Shown piece after piece: positions 18,118 to 26,200 of a DNA stretch of 64,000 nucleotides. Position 1 is the stretch's first letter. The number at the start of each line of letters is the position of its first letter. The position numbers and the translations under genes are program-made. The DNA is from Enterococcaceae bacterium OF42-14pH9A. Lineage in GTDB: Bacteria; Bacillota; Bacilli; Lactobacillales; Enterococcaceae. The stretch is from the NCBI GenBank assembly GCA_027692465.1, contig JAQEYU010000003.1, positions 62,001 through 126,000 of the forward strand, given 5' to 3'. The notes beneath the pieces were generated by a model. That model was not told the DNA's origin and ran no database searches. It was given only the letters and a program-made list of their open reading frames with translations.

Positions 18118-18622
18118 GATGTTTTTAAGTTTGATCGTCATTGTTTTAGGTTATGCTGGGTTATATATACAACCCAGCGGCTACTCGCTTATAGGAGTAC
18201 GGACCAGTATCGTTCGTAGTGGTAGTATGTCGGGGACGTTTGAGCCGGGGGATATAATTGTAAGTTATTACCATAATAATCAGATTTATACACCCGGTGA
18301 TATCGTGACTTTCAAAAGGAATAACTCAGTAGTAACCCATAGAATTACTCGTGAATCTATCACAGAAGATGGTGCTTACTTTACACGGGGAGATTCAAAT
18401 AGTGTTGACGATGGGGAAACGCTGAACAAGGAGCAGATCATTGGCAAATACTTGTTTAAAATTCCTATGCTAGGCTTTCTTGCTGCTAAACTGCAGACCG
18501 ATACCGGTTTGATAGGAGCAATATGTTTTATACTGGTATTCCTTCTGCTAGGAGCGATTATCAGGGAGTGGAAAGAAAACAGTACAATAAAGGGAGAGTT
18601 ATCAAAAAATGAAGAAAAATAA
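18098..18622 (+). CDS. sipW: SipW-type signal peptidase I
   Basis: A 174-residue ER-type (SipW) signal peptidase. An N-terminal membrane segment (about 7-25) is followed by the catalytic Ser box VRSGSMSGTFEPGD, then GDIVTFKRNNSVVTHRIT, where His takes the place of the Lys of ordinary bacterial peptidases, then FTRGDSNSVDD. A second membrane segment is at about 140-160. ATG 18098 overlaps the upstream gene; a GTG at 18089 is also in frame. In Bacillus, SipW processes TasA and TapA (YqxM) to build biofilm fibres. Here it lies between three proteins with matching AWFT/GWFT cleavage contexts, so these are its likely clients. Confidence 0.92.
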   Translation: MKQRLIRMFLSLIVIVLGYAGLYIQPSGYSLIGVRTSIVRSGSMSGTFEPGDIIVSYYHNNQIYTPGDIVTFKRNNSVVTHRITRESITEDGAYFTRGDSNSVDDGETLNKEQIIGKYLFKIPMLGFLAAKLQTDTGLIGAICFILVFLLLGAIIREWKENSTIKGELSKNEEK

Positions 18623-19349
18623 AAAAATTATCGCATTAGCGGCAATGGTAGTGATGCTCACGGCAGGTGGAACGTACGCATGGTTTACCAGCGAGGCAAA
18701 CTTTGAGCAGGCTATTTCAATGGGCAGTTTAAAAATCGAAACGAACTATAAAGCGAAAACATTGAAGAATATCGAACCGGGGGAAACGAACGATCCAGAG
18801 GATAACGATAGCAATAAGCCATTGCAAGGAACTATCAAAAACAGCGGATCATTATGGTCCATTATGCGCTTGGAGCGAGATGTTCAAGTAAAACTGAAAT
18901 ATTCTGATAATAATCTGACACCGATTGAAGAAGCTGACCAAAAATTCAGTGCTGCTCCTAAAGAAATCATGTCTTTCAAGTTTGCTCCGACAAACGGGTA
19001 TGAAAGCGATAATGATTTTTGGTTCAAAGATGGGCAAGACAGAATTTACTTGGTATTAGCCCCAAGTAAGTCTGTAAAATTTGATCTTGTCTATAAAATC
19101 GATGGACCAAATACCGGCAATATGTACCAGTTGGCAGACATTAATGCAGGTATGAAGATTCAAGCGACGCAGGATTCGGTCGCTGGTGCTATGGAGGAAG
19201 TTTTAGGCGTAAGTTTTGATGAGTTGGAACCGATTTTTAATGAAGACGAAGAAGGAAATGCAACAGGGATGCAGACGTTCTCTGTCAATCTGACACCGGC
19301 ACAGAGATATCTCATGGAAAAACAGGCGGAACTGGCGGCTTTTAAATAG
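18609..19349 (+). CDS. TasA/camelysin-like surface protein 1
   Basis: 246 residues. The signal peptide ends GGTYA|WFTSEANF, the hallmark of SipW-dependent secretion. The mature part starts with ISMGSLKIE and contains IEPGE and GTIKNSGSLWSIMRL, the strand order of the TasA/CalY (camelysin, M73) beta-sandwich. No HExxH zinc motif is visible. It overlaps sipW by 14 nt. TasA forms amyloid-like biofilm fibres and camelysin is reported as a cell-bound protease; which applies here is unknown. A paralogue follows at 19420, matching along its length including the C-terminal stretch ATQ...A(M/L)EEV(L)GVS. Confidence 0.85.
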   Translation: MKKNKKIIALAAMVVMLTAGGTYAWFTSEANFEQAISMGSLKIETNYKAKTLKNIEPGETNDPEDNDSNKPLQGTIKNSGSLWSIMRLERDVQVKLKYSDNNLTPIEEADQKFSAAPKEIMSFKFAPTNGYESDNDFWFKDGQDRIYLVLAPSKSVKFDLVYKIDGPNTGNMYQLADINAGMKIQATQDSVAGAMEEVLGVSFDELEPIFNEDEEGNATGMQTFSVNLTPAQRYLMEKQAELAAFK

Positions 19350-19419
19350 TCAGGAATTTAGTATGATGCAAAGAAATAGAGAGCTAATGTCATGCATTTT
19401 TGGGGGGAAGCGATAGGTG

Positions 19420-20121
19420 ATGATAAAGCAGAAAATACTCGCTGTATTTTTTCTTCTGATTGGGGGCGTGCTGTTGATTGGCAGCACGCATGCATGGTTT
19501 ACTGATAGCACTCGTTTGGAGCAGCAGCTGCCCATGGGAAAATTAGAAGTAGGTGTCACATGTTACAATCCTACAGTAACTGATCTTGAGCCGGGGTCGA
19601 CCAATATGGAGCTGTCCTCTAATCTCGGGGAAACCGAAACAGTTGCGCAACCCATAGAAGGAGTCATCAAAAATACCGGTAGTATTCGAGCAATTTGTCG
19701 TCTGAAAAAGGAAATCTTGTTTAAATTCAAATATCACAATGATTCAGATCAGAAAAACGGCATTGCGATTCCCAATGATGAGCAGGCTTTTGTTCCTGAT
19801 GACAAGGGAATTGTTTCTTTATTCATTCAAGGAAACCCAGGTTGGGAGACGGAAGCTGGGCAATGGTATCAGCATCGAAGCAGTCAGCAACTTTTTCTGG
19901 TTCTGGATCCTAGATCAGAAGTTTCAATCAATCTGTTTTATGTGATTGACGGCATACAGACTACGGATAGGTATCAATCTGCGGAGCTGAAAGCTGCCGT
20001 TAGAGTAGAAGCAACACAAGCAAATATGGAAGAAGCTCTTTATGAAGTGATGGGAGTATCAATGGCAGACTTGGAGTTGTTGAATGATAAGTGTCCAGAT
20101 TACTTGACTTTGGAATTTTAA
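19420..20121 (+). CDS. TasA/camelysin-like surface protein 2
   Basis: 233 residues, paralogue of the preceding protein. The SipW-type signal peptide ends GSTHA|WFTDSTRL. The shared landmarks are PMGKLEV, LEPGSTN, GVIKNTGSIRAICRL, LFLVLDPRSEVSINLFYVIDG and a C-terminal ATQANMEEALYEVMGVS. ATG 19420 follows a GGGGGGAAG tract; a GTG three bases earlier is in frame. It is the last gene of the lyase-SipW operon, about 70 nt after its paralogue and before a strong terminator. The pair may form a two-component fibre, as TasA with TapA, but this is inference. Confidence 0.82.
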   Translation: MIKQKILAVFFLLIGGVLLIGSTHAWFTDSTRLEQQLPMGKLEVGVTCYNPTVTDLEPGSTNMELSSNLGETETVAQPIEGVIKNTGSIRAICRLKKEILFKFKYHNDSDQKNGIAIPNDEQAFVPDDKGIVSLFIQGNPGWETEAGQWYQHRSSQQLFLVLDPRSEVSINLFYVIDGIQTTDRYQSAELKAAVRVEATQANMEEALYEVMGVSMADLELLNDKCPDYLTLEF

Positions 20122-20147
20122 ATACATGTAATTGACCGACTGTTCGA

Positions 20148-20179
20148 AGAGAGATTCTTTTTTTGAATCTCTCTTTTTG
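20148..20179 (+). terminator. Terminator of lyase-SipW operon
   Basis: A 10-bp stem (AGAGAGATTC with GAATCTCTCT) around seven T, followed by TTTTG. It closes the run of genes that begins at 12084. Confidence 0.88.
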
Positions 20180-20525
20180 TTTGCCCGATATGAGCAAACA
20201 AAGCAACTATTCCAGTAAATCATATGTCAGAATAGCTTCCTTGTGGGGCCTGACTACTAAGATTAGTATTGTGCGACTCGTAAAATTTGGCTTACTCTTC
20301 GCAAGTTATTTTTATAGAACAACATACGTCATGAACAAATTGAACCGTCATATACGAATCCATACGTAGGGAGCTGAGAGGGGCCGTGAGGGATTATTTC
20401 CTCACCGACTTCTTGATTTTATTCCATTCCAAATAAAGTGTAATTGTATCCTGAATAAGTGGGACACTGGCTGTCGTAAAAAAGGGTAGAGTTGAAGAAA
20501 TGAAGATTATAGCGAGGTCCTGTTA
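20180..20525. other. Intergenic stretch before the ArsR gene
   Basis: About 345 nt without a convincing gene. It holds a small hairpin, GTGAGG (20386-20391) with CCTCAC (20400-20405), without a T-run. The promoter of the ArsR-type gene presumably lies in the last 120 nt, but I could not fix its boxes. Nothing else was recognised. Confidence 0.5.
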
Positions 20526-21401
20526 ATGAAACAAAAACTCACATCTGATTTCCTGAAAACAGCAGAAGCTTTGGCCAGTCCTGTTAGAATTGATATTCTC
20601 AATTTCCTCTCCAAAGAAAAAATGAATATCGGTCAATTATCTGAAGTTATCGAGCGCAGTGCATCAGTTACTTCCAAACACATTAGGATTTTAGAAGAAA
20701 CGGGATTGGTCCGAAGTGTTTTTTTACCGGGAAAATCAGGATTGCAAAAAAGAGTGATGGTAGCTGTGGACCGTCTGGATATTTTATTTCCCGAGCGTTC
20801 TCCGGAAGTAAAGCATATCGAAGAAATTAGGATTCCGATTGGGAGTTATCTGACTTGTCAAGCAGGTGTTCCATGCGGATTGAACAGACATGGTCAAATA
20901 ATAGGTGAGGAAAATCATCCGGAAGCGTTTTATGGAGTTGCACGTACAAATGCTGAATCACTTTGGTTTAATCAGGGGAACTTAATGTATAAAATCCCCA
21001 ATCCGATCAAGCGCAATCAAGAAATAACTTCTCTTGAGATTGAAATCAACTTGGCCGCTTTTCACAGTCAAATATTGGGAGAGAGTCTTACTTTTAAATT
21101 AAATGATTGTGATTTCGGTAAGATCTTTCGAAATTGTACTATTCCCAATTTGGCTGCTCCTCTTGAAATAGCTGACTCAGAGGTAAAAGAATCTTCGAGG
21201 ATCTGTCTTTTGATTGACCAGTATGGCAGTTGGATTGCAAAGGAAAAAGTTTCAACAGTCACGTTAGCTCAAATCAATCTAATGGAAGAAATATGGGCAC
21301 TCTCTTTTGCAGTGGATAACATGACGGCCGAATCCGGGATTGTTTTATTTGAAAAACATCAGAATGAAGGTATCGTGATCAAAGTAAGCGGTTTTATATG
21401 A
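20526..21401 (+). CDS. ArsR-type regulator with large C-terminal domain
   Basis: 291 residues. Residues 8-75 are an ArsR-type winged helix (ALASPVRIDILNFLSK, then SASVTSKHIRILEETGLV). The remaining 200 residues are beta-rich with conserved-looking aromatic and Cys residues (SYLTCQAGVPCGLNRHGQIIGEE in two parts, LWFNQGNLMYKIPNP). They are not a metal-binding ArsR core. I believe such long ArsR proteins occur beside carbohydrate loci in Firmicutes, where the extra domain may sense a sugar. It probably governs the permease pair just downstream, whose leader has a strong inverted repeat. Confidence 0.78.
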   Translation: MKQKLTSDFLKTAEALASPVRIDILNFLSKEKMNIGQLSEVIERSASVTSKHIRILEETGLVRSVFLPGKSGLQKRVMVAVDRLDILFPERSPEVKHIEEIRIPIGSYLTCQAGVPCGLNRHGQIIGEENHPEAFYGVARTNAESLWFNQGNLMYKIPNPIKRNQEITSLEIEINLAAFHSQILGESLTFKLNDCDFGKIFRNCTIPNLAAPLEIADSEVKESSRICLLIDQYGSWIAKEKVSTVTLAQINLMEEIWALSFAVDNMTAESGIVLFEKHQNEGIVIKVSGFI

Positions 21402-21486
21402 TGCATTGTCCTATACAAGCAGTATGTAACCAAGGAAAGAGTGTTATTTTCAATAGCATTTGATTGGAAGCAGAAAAAACAGAACA

Positions 21487-21538
21487 CAGCCTTGTCTTTA
21501 GTTTCGAAACGGGCAAGGCTTTTTGCTTTTTTTGCAAA
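21487..21538 (+). terminator. Terminator after ArsR-type gene
   Basis: AGCCTTG...CAAGGCT form the stem (21488-21494 with 21514-21520). The stem is followed by TTTTGCTTTTTTT. Confidence 0.8.
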
Positions 21539-21592
21539 CAAGCTATTTATGGATTACTGATAGTTAAGCAAGAGTGTAGAATTTTGTTTTTT

Positions 21593-21618
21593 TTGTTGAT
21601 ATTTACAACAATCAACAA
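21593..21618. promoter_or_regulatory. Inverted-repeat operator candidate before second permease pair
   Basis: TTGTTGAT (21593-21600) and ATCAACAA (21611-21618) are perfect 8-bp arms separated by 10 nt. The site lies about 60-85 nt upstream of the permease start and shortly after the ArsR-type gene, whose product is the natural candidate to bind it. Confidence 0.45.
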
Positions 21619-21649
21619 TTCCAAACAGGGTAGTATGAAGATATAAGAT

Positions 21650-21664
21650 AAGTAAGCGTTTACT
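21650..21664 (+). promoter_or_regulatory. Possible cre site before second permease pair
   Basis: AAGTAAGCGTTTACT fits the CcpA consensus WTGNAARCGNWWWCA at all but two positions and is nearly palindromic. It sits between the inverted repeat and the ribosome site, a position suited to roadblock repression. A LacI-family regulator encoded elsewhere could also bind it. Confidence 0.5.
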
Positions 21665-21679
21665 AGGAGGAGTAAAAAG

Positions 21680-22630
21680 ATGGAAATATCTTTACCTAAA
21701 AAAGATCCGAAGAAAATCAAAAAGGGAATGCTCTCAACAGAAAACAAACTACTGTATATCGTGATTCCTTTCATGCTATTTGTGTTTGTGTTCGGTTACC
21801 TGCCGATTGCCGGATGGTATTTGGCATTTGTTGATTATCAACCGGGAATGCAGATCTGGGAGATGCCATTTGTAGGTCTGAAATGGTTTCGTGCCCTGAT
21901 ATCTTCTCAAGAACAGATTAATATTATCCTTCGTGTATTGAAAAACACATTGGGAATGAGCTTTCTAAGTTTGGGATGCAGCGTATTACCGATGTTTTTT
22001 GCCATTGCTCTTTATGAGTTGCGTTCCAACAAAATGAGAAGGATCGTGCAGACCCTGACAACAGGGCCGCATTTTGTCAGTTGGGTGTTGGTCTATTCAA
22101 TTGTGTTTGCCTTTGTTTCTGTTGACAATGGAGTCATCAATAATTTGTTGGTGGATTTCGGTGTCATCAGCCAGCCGATCAACTTTCTTTTGGACAACAG
22201 TCATATGTGGATCAAGATGACTTTACTAGGCCTTTGGAAAGGAGTCGGTTGGAGTGCCATCATGTATTTAGCAGCAATCAACGGTATCGATCAGGAACTT
22301 TATGAGGCAGCTGCTATCGACGGTGCCGGACGATTGAAACAAACTATACACATCACGATTCCAGGACTGTTACCAACGTTCTTTGTTCTGCTGTTGATGT
22401 CTGTTGCCAATATGATTAATACCGGTATGGATCAATACTTCGTTTTTTCCAATGCCATGACAAAAAGCTCCCTGGAAGTATTGGACTTGTACACTTACAA
22501 TATTGGTATAGGTGCCGGAAACTTCTCTCTAGCAACTGTGATTAGTATTTTGAAGAGTGTTGTTAGCCTGACACTGTTGTTCTCAGTAAATAAAGTATCA
22601 AAAATTGTACGTGGGGAATCGATTTTTTAG
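21680..22630 (+). CDS. Second ABC sugar permease, LplB type
   Basis: A 316-residue CUT1 permease with six membrane segments and the EAA loop YEAAAIDGAGRLKQTIHITIP. The start ATG 21680 lies behind TAGGAGGAG. It is a diverged homologue of the permease encoded at 3860, and pairs with the gene at 22676. No binding protein or ATPase gene accompanies the pair. It must share the lipoprotein encoded at 5836 or use one encoded outside the window. Confidence 0.92.
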   Translation: MEISLPKKDPKKIKKGMLSTENKLLYIVIPFMLFVFVFGYLPIAGWYLAFVDYQPGMQIWEMPFVGLKWFRALISSQEQINIILRVLKNTLGMSFLSLGCSVLPMFFAIALYELRSNKMRRIVQTLTTGPHFVSWVLVYSIVFAFVSVDNGVINNLLVDFGVISQPINFLLDNSHMWIKMTLLGLWKGVGWSAIMYLAAINGIDQELYEAAAIDGAGRLKQTIHITIPGLLPTFFVLLLMSVANMINTGMDQYFVFSNAMTKSSLEVLDLYTYNIGIGAGNFSLATVISILKSVVSLTLLFSVNKVSKIVRGESIF

Positions 22631-22675
22631 AGTACGATGCAGATTGGATAATGCGCAGTTTAAGGAGGAAGAAAG

Positions 22676-23638
22676 ATGGCAATGAAAGCCAATGAAGCAG
22701 TACCTGAAAAGAAAATCAGTATAAAGAAAAGCTCGAAACCGATGGAACGACATTCTAAAGGAGAAAACGTCTTTAACATTTTTAATACCATCTTCATGGT
22801 TTTATTTATGTTTTTATGTGCCTACCCTTTCTACTATATTTTTATCAATACAATCAGTGATAACGCTTTGAGTCAGGCGGGGAAAATTCTCTTTATTCCC
22901 AAGGGCCTGCATTTGGAAAACTATATGCGTGTTTTCGAAATTCCGAATATTATCAGTGCGTTTCAAGTCAGCCTGCTTAGAACGGTTCTCGGGACACTGT
23001 TGACGGTTTTGATTTCTGCATTCTTGGGCTTTATGATGACTCAGCAGAAAATGAAACATCGCAAGTTGGTCTATCGCTTTTTCATCACTACCATGTATAT
23101 CGGTGGGGGAACGATTCCTGTCTACATGTTGTTCAACTACTTGGGTTTATTAGATAATTTTCTTGTCTATATCATCCCGGGAATGGTCTCAGCGTATAAT
23201 ATCGTTTTGGTGAAAACTTTTGTGGAATCCAGTGTGCCAGCCTCACTGCAAGAATCAGCTGAAATGGACGGTGCCGGTATCTTAACCGTGTTCTTTAAAA
23301 TTGCTTTGCCGCTTATGGTACCGATTTTGGCAACGCTGGCGATTTTTTCAGCAGTAGGGCAATGGAACAGTTTCATGGATACAGTCCTCTATGTAACTCG
23401 AGAAGATCTGCATACACTACAGTACGTTCTTTACCGTTATTTGACTCAGTCAACGGCATTAGCCAATGCCATTAACTCAGGACAAATGTCAGCTGATCAG
23501 GTCAGTGGCAGTGTTCAAACCGCACAATCAGTTAAGCTGACCGTTACGATGGTGACGGTATTGCCGATTTTCATGATCTATCCTTTCTTCCAACGATTTT
23601 TCGTAAAAGGAATCACGATAGGGGCAGTAAAAGGATAA
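22676..23638 (+). CDS. Second ABC sugar permease, LplC/YtcP type
   Basis: 320 residues. A basic N-terminal extension of about 35 residues is followed by six membrane segments, with the EAA loop ESAEMDGAGILTVFFKIALP and the usual end GITIGAVKG. ATG 22676 follows AAGGAGGAAG. It forms the pore with the product at 21680. It is followed by a strong terminator, so the pair is its own transcription unit. Confidence 0.92.
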   Translation: MAMKANEAVPEKKISIKKSSKPMERHSKGENVFNIFNTIFMVLFMFLCAYPFYYIFINTISDNALSQAGKILFIPKGLHLENYMRVFEIPNIISAFQVSLLRTVLGTLLTVLISAFLGFMMTQQKMKHRKLVYRFFITTMYIGGGTIPVYMLFNYLGLLDNFLVYIIPGMVSAYNIVLVKTFVESSVPASLQESAEMDGAGILTVFFKIALPLMVPILATLAIFSAVGQWNSFMDTVLYVTREDLHTLQYVLYRYLTQSTALANAINSGQMSADQVSGSVQTAQSVKLTVTMVTVLPIFMIYPFFQRFFVKGITIGAVKG

Positions 23639-23657
23639 AAATGTGTCGATTATTTTT

Positions 23658-23700
23658 AGGAATGTGTCGAGTCCTGCTTGGCACATTCCTATTCTTTTTT
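23658..23700 (+). terminator. Terminator after second permease pair
   Basis: AGGAATGTG (23658-23666) pairs with CACATTCCT (23682-23690), followed by ATTCTTTTTT. Confidence 0.85.
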
Positions 23701-23726
23701 GCTGATAGGTATATAATTTGGCATTT

Positions 23727-23754
23727 TTGAGTTGGCATGTTTTTTGCTTATAAT
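23727..23754 (+). promoter_or_regulatory. Promoter of esterase-PTS operon
   Basis: TTGAGT (23727-23732) and TATAAT (23749-23754) are separated by 16 bp and lie about 35 nt before the esterase start. Confidence 0.65.
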
Positions 23755-23789
23755 AAAGTAAGTGTATTTGGCGAAAAGGAGAGGGGAAA

Positions 23790-24524
23790 ATGTTCTTTCA
23801 AGGGAATTATCAATCTGAAGTTTTAAGAAGAAAAAAAGGTTTTGTTGTCGTCATGCCGGATAAGGTGAATAAAGAGACTGCCGTTTTGGTACTTCTCCAT
23901 GGAGTGGGTTCAGATGAGTTGGACTGGACATTGAACACCCCGCTGGTCCGATATGCAAATGAGTATAATACCGCTTTTTTTTGTCCAGCAGCAGAAAACA
24001 GTTTTTATACTGATCATGCGGATGGAGAAAATTATGGTCAAGCTTTGGGAGAAGAATTTCTCGATGTGATGGCCCAAAGGTTCGCGTTGGATTTTCACCG
24101 GGAAAATGTATCAATTGCAGGTTTCTCGATGGGAGGGTACGGAGCTGTGTTACTGGGACTGCGTTTTGCCAATCGGTACCACAGGATTGGCGGATTCTCG
24201 CCGGCGTTTATTTTCTATAAGAAAGATCGTGCAGATGATTTGTATCGTCAGGTATTCTCAAAAGGGGACACAAGCAGCGAAAATGATTGCCTGATACGCT
24301 ATAAAGAAGTGTTGCTTTCAGGAAAGCCGCTTCCCGAAATCCAGTTAACTTGTGGTACAGAAGATCCATTGTTGGCTCCGACAGAGGAATTTATTCGTGC
24401 AGTCGGTAAATTGGATCCGCTTGCTGCGATTGAGTGGTTTACACAACCGGGATTCCACGATTATGGTCTGTGGGAACAGGATTTGTTGCGCTTTTTGAAA
24501 ACAACCCGAAAAAACAACGGGTAA
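23790..24524 (+). CDS. Alpha/beta-hydrolase esterase, EstA/FrmB-like
   Basis: 244 residues, no signal peptide, cytoplasmic. It has an HGVGSDELDW oxyanion region, the nucleophile elbow GFSMGGYGA, an Asp in TCGTEDPLL and the catalytic His in GFHDYGLWEQ. This is the esterase D/tributyrin-esterase type. It is the first gene of the run that contains the PTS subunits and the second YesM/YesN pair. I infer that it removes acetyl or other acyl groups from imported oligosaccharides. A role in formaldehyde detoxification, known for relatives, has no support from the neighbours. Confidence 0.8.
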   Translation: MFFQGNYQSEVLRRKKGFVVVMPDKVNKETAVLVLLHGVGSDELDWTLNTPLVRYANEYNTAFFCPAAENSFYTDHADGENYGQALGEEFLDVMAQRFALDFHRENVSIAGFSMGGYGAVLLGLRFANRYHRIGGFSPAFIFYKKDRADDLYRQVFSKGDTSSENDCLIRYKEVLLSGKPLPEIQLTCGTEDPLLAPTEEFIRAVGKLDPLAAIEWFTQPGFHDYGLWEQDLLRFLKTTRKNNG

Positions 24525-24579
24525 AGAAATTGTCTGTCATCCCCAAAATTACAGATGGAATTTGGCCAAGGAGGAAGTC

Positions 24580-25374
24580 ATGCTCAACTTAATTTTAGTT
24601 ATTGTTATTATCACTTATGTGTGTAAGTTGCTCACACTGAGTTTCGGAAATTTTTTATTGCGTCCAATCTTGATGGGACCAGTCGTTGGATTGCTGCTTG
24701 GAGATTTGGAAAACGGGCTGCTTTTTGGCGGCTATCTTGAGATTGTCTTCTTGGGATTTTTTGGGGTGGGAGGCGCTCCGCCACCAGAAGCTGAATTATC
24801 CGGTGTGGTTGCCGTAGCGTGTGCAATCGATCAAGGGCAGCAGTTTGCGGGGGTTCTTGCTTCTGGATTAATCACTGGATATTGCGGCTTGTTGCTGTTC
24901 ATGAAAGTCGTTAAGCCTTTCAGCTCAAAAATGGCCGTAAAAGAGCAAGCAGATATTCTGGCTGGAAATATTACCGGCTTTGAAAACAAACATCGCCTGG
25001 TGATTGGAATGGTGCCATTATTTTATGTTCCATTGGCACTTTTGCTGGCAGTTGTTTTTATTTATGGATTGTTTCCACTGATGGAACTCCTGCCTGATTC
25101 GGTCACGACATTCTTGGCGGTATTTGCTTTGATGTATCCGGCCGTCGGGTTGGCAAATCTGGTCAAAAATGAACTTAACAGAGACGCATTGCCCTTTTTA
25201 ATTTTAGGGTTCGGCGTTGCCGGTTATCTTGGAACCGGATCGATGGTTGCATTGCTTCTAAGCGGAATAGTGGCATATGGTCTGATTTATCTAGTGAAAG
25301 AGTCAACGAAAACAGCAGTAACTGTTGACAAAAACCTAACTGGAGCTGAAGAGGATGAAGATGATTTTTTCTAA
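24580..25374 (+). CDS. PTS mannose/sorbose-family IIC subunit
   Basis: 264 residues, polytopic, with the family pattern RPILMGPVVGLLLGDLENGLLFGGYLEIVFLG (split: RPILMGPVVGLLLGD, then GLLFGGYLEIVFLGFFGVGG). ATG 24580 follows CAAGGAGG. It forms the membrane channel of a mannose-class phosphotransferase system together with the IID subunit encoded next. The cytoplasmic IIA and IIB subunits needed to pass phosphate are not encoded in this operon or elsewhere in the window. The acidic C-terminal tail ends EEDEDDFF. Substrate unknown; perhaps an aminosugar or disaccharide released from the polymer. Confidence 0.88.
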   Translation: MLNLILVIVIITYVCKLLTLSFGNFLLRPILMGPVVGLLLGDLENGLLFGGYLEIVFLGFFGVGGAPPPEAELSGVVAVACAIDQGQQFAGVLASGLITGYCGLLLFMKVVKPFSSKMAVKEQADILAGNITGFENKHRLVIGMVPLFYVPLALLLAVVFIYGLFPLMELLPDSVTTFLAVFALMYPAVGLANLVKNELNRDALPFLILGFGVAGYLGTGSMVALLLSGIVAYGLIYLVKESTKTAVTVDKNLTGAEEDEDDFF

Positions 25375-25386
25375 GGAGGGATCCTA

Positions 25387-26172
25387 ATGGCAGAGAATTT
25401 GAAACATAAAAAAGCATTTCGAGCAGGCATTCTGCGCTCTTTTTCGCAATCTGCAGGTATCAACAGCGAGACCATGCAGGGACTAGGGTACGGTTTTGCG
25501 ATGATTCCATTATTGGAAGAGTTGTATGCGGGAGATGAGTTAAGGGATGCAGTAGTGAGGGAATCTGCTTTTTTCAATACTTATCCCGGGAGTGTCGGAT
25601 ATATCTACGGAATTACGGCTAAGTATGAGGAACAGCATGCAGCAGACCCGACGCAAGCGTCTGAGCAGATGATTAACCAGCTGAAAGTCAGCTTGATGGG
25701 ACCGCTGGCTGGTCTGGGCGATTCTTTGATGATGGCTGTTTTTCGCATGATTGTGACGGTAATCGCAGTTGATTTTGCTCTTAGCAAAAATCTGATTGGG
25801 CCAGTATTTTTCTTATTTGTTTTTCATGCCCTGTATCTTTTTCTGCGCATCAAAGGAGCATACGTAGGTTATAAGGAAGGTCCGTTATATTTACAACAGT
25901 TTATGGATAACGGCACAGTCGAGCGTTTGACGCGTCTTTTGGGGATGATTAAGGCAGCAATGATTGGGTATCTGGTCTACCGAGCAATTCAAATTCCGAT
26001 ACCCGACAGTTGGCACTTTATTGACGAAACTTTGGGGCAGGTACTGCCTCATTGGTTAGCGCTGATTGTGGTCTGTATCGGGGTGATGCTTTATAAGAAA
26101 AATCTTGGACAAAAATACGTGGTGTTACTGGTGGCCGTCGCTTCCCTGATTGTGACTCTTTTTTTGATTTGA
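25387..26172 (+). CDS. PTS mannose/sorbose-family IID subunit
   Basis: 261 residues. It has the IID landmarks RSFSQSAGINSETMQGLGY near the N-terminus and LMGPLAGLGDSLMMAVFR in the middle, with C-terminal membrane segments. ATG 25387 follows TAAGGAGGG and lies 12 nt after the IIC gene, so the two are co-translated. It should be read with the IIC entry; IIA and IIB are missing locally. Confidence 0.88.
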   Translation: MAENLKHKKAFRAGILRSFSQSAGINSETMQGLGYGFAMIPLLEELYAGDELRDAVVRESAFFNTYPGSVGYIYGITAKYEEQHAADPTQASEQMINQLKVSLMGPLAGLGDSLMMAVFRMIVTVIAVDFALSKNLIGPVFFLFVFHALYLFLRIKGAYVGYKEGPLYLQQFMDNGTVERLTRLLGMIKAAMIGYLVYRAIQIPIPDSWHFIDETLGQVLPHWLALIVVCIGVMLYKKNLGQKYVVLLVAVASLIVTLFLI

Positions 26173-26200
26173 AGCTATCTTGTGAGGAGAGAAAACCTGT

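Noticed and set aside
20386..20405. GTGAGG/CCTCAC hairpin considered as a terminator or riboswitch end.
   Set aside because: Only six base pairs, no T-run, and no known leader RNA pattern around it.
23790..24524. Reading the esterase as S-formylglutathione hydrolase for formaldehyde removal.
   Set aside because: No formaldehyde dehydrogenase or glutathione-related gene is near; the context is carbohydrate degradation.
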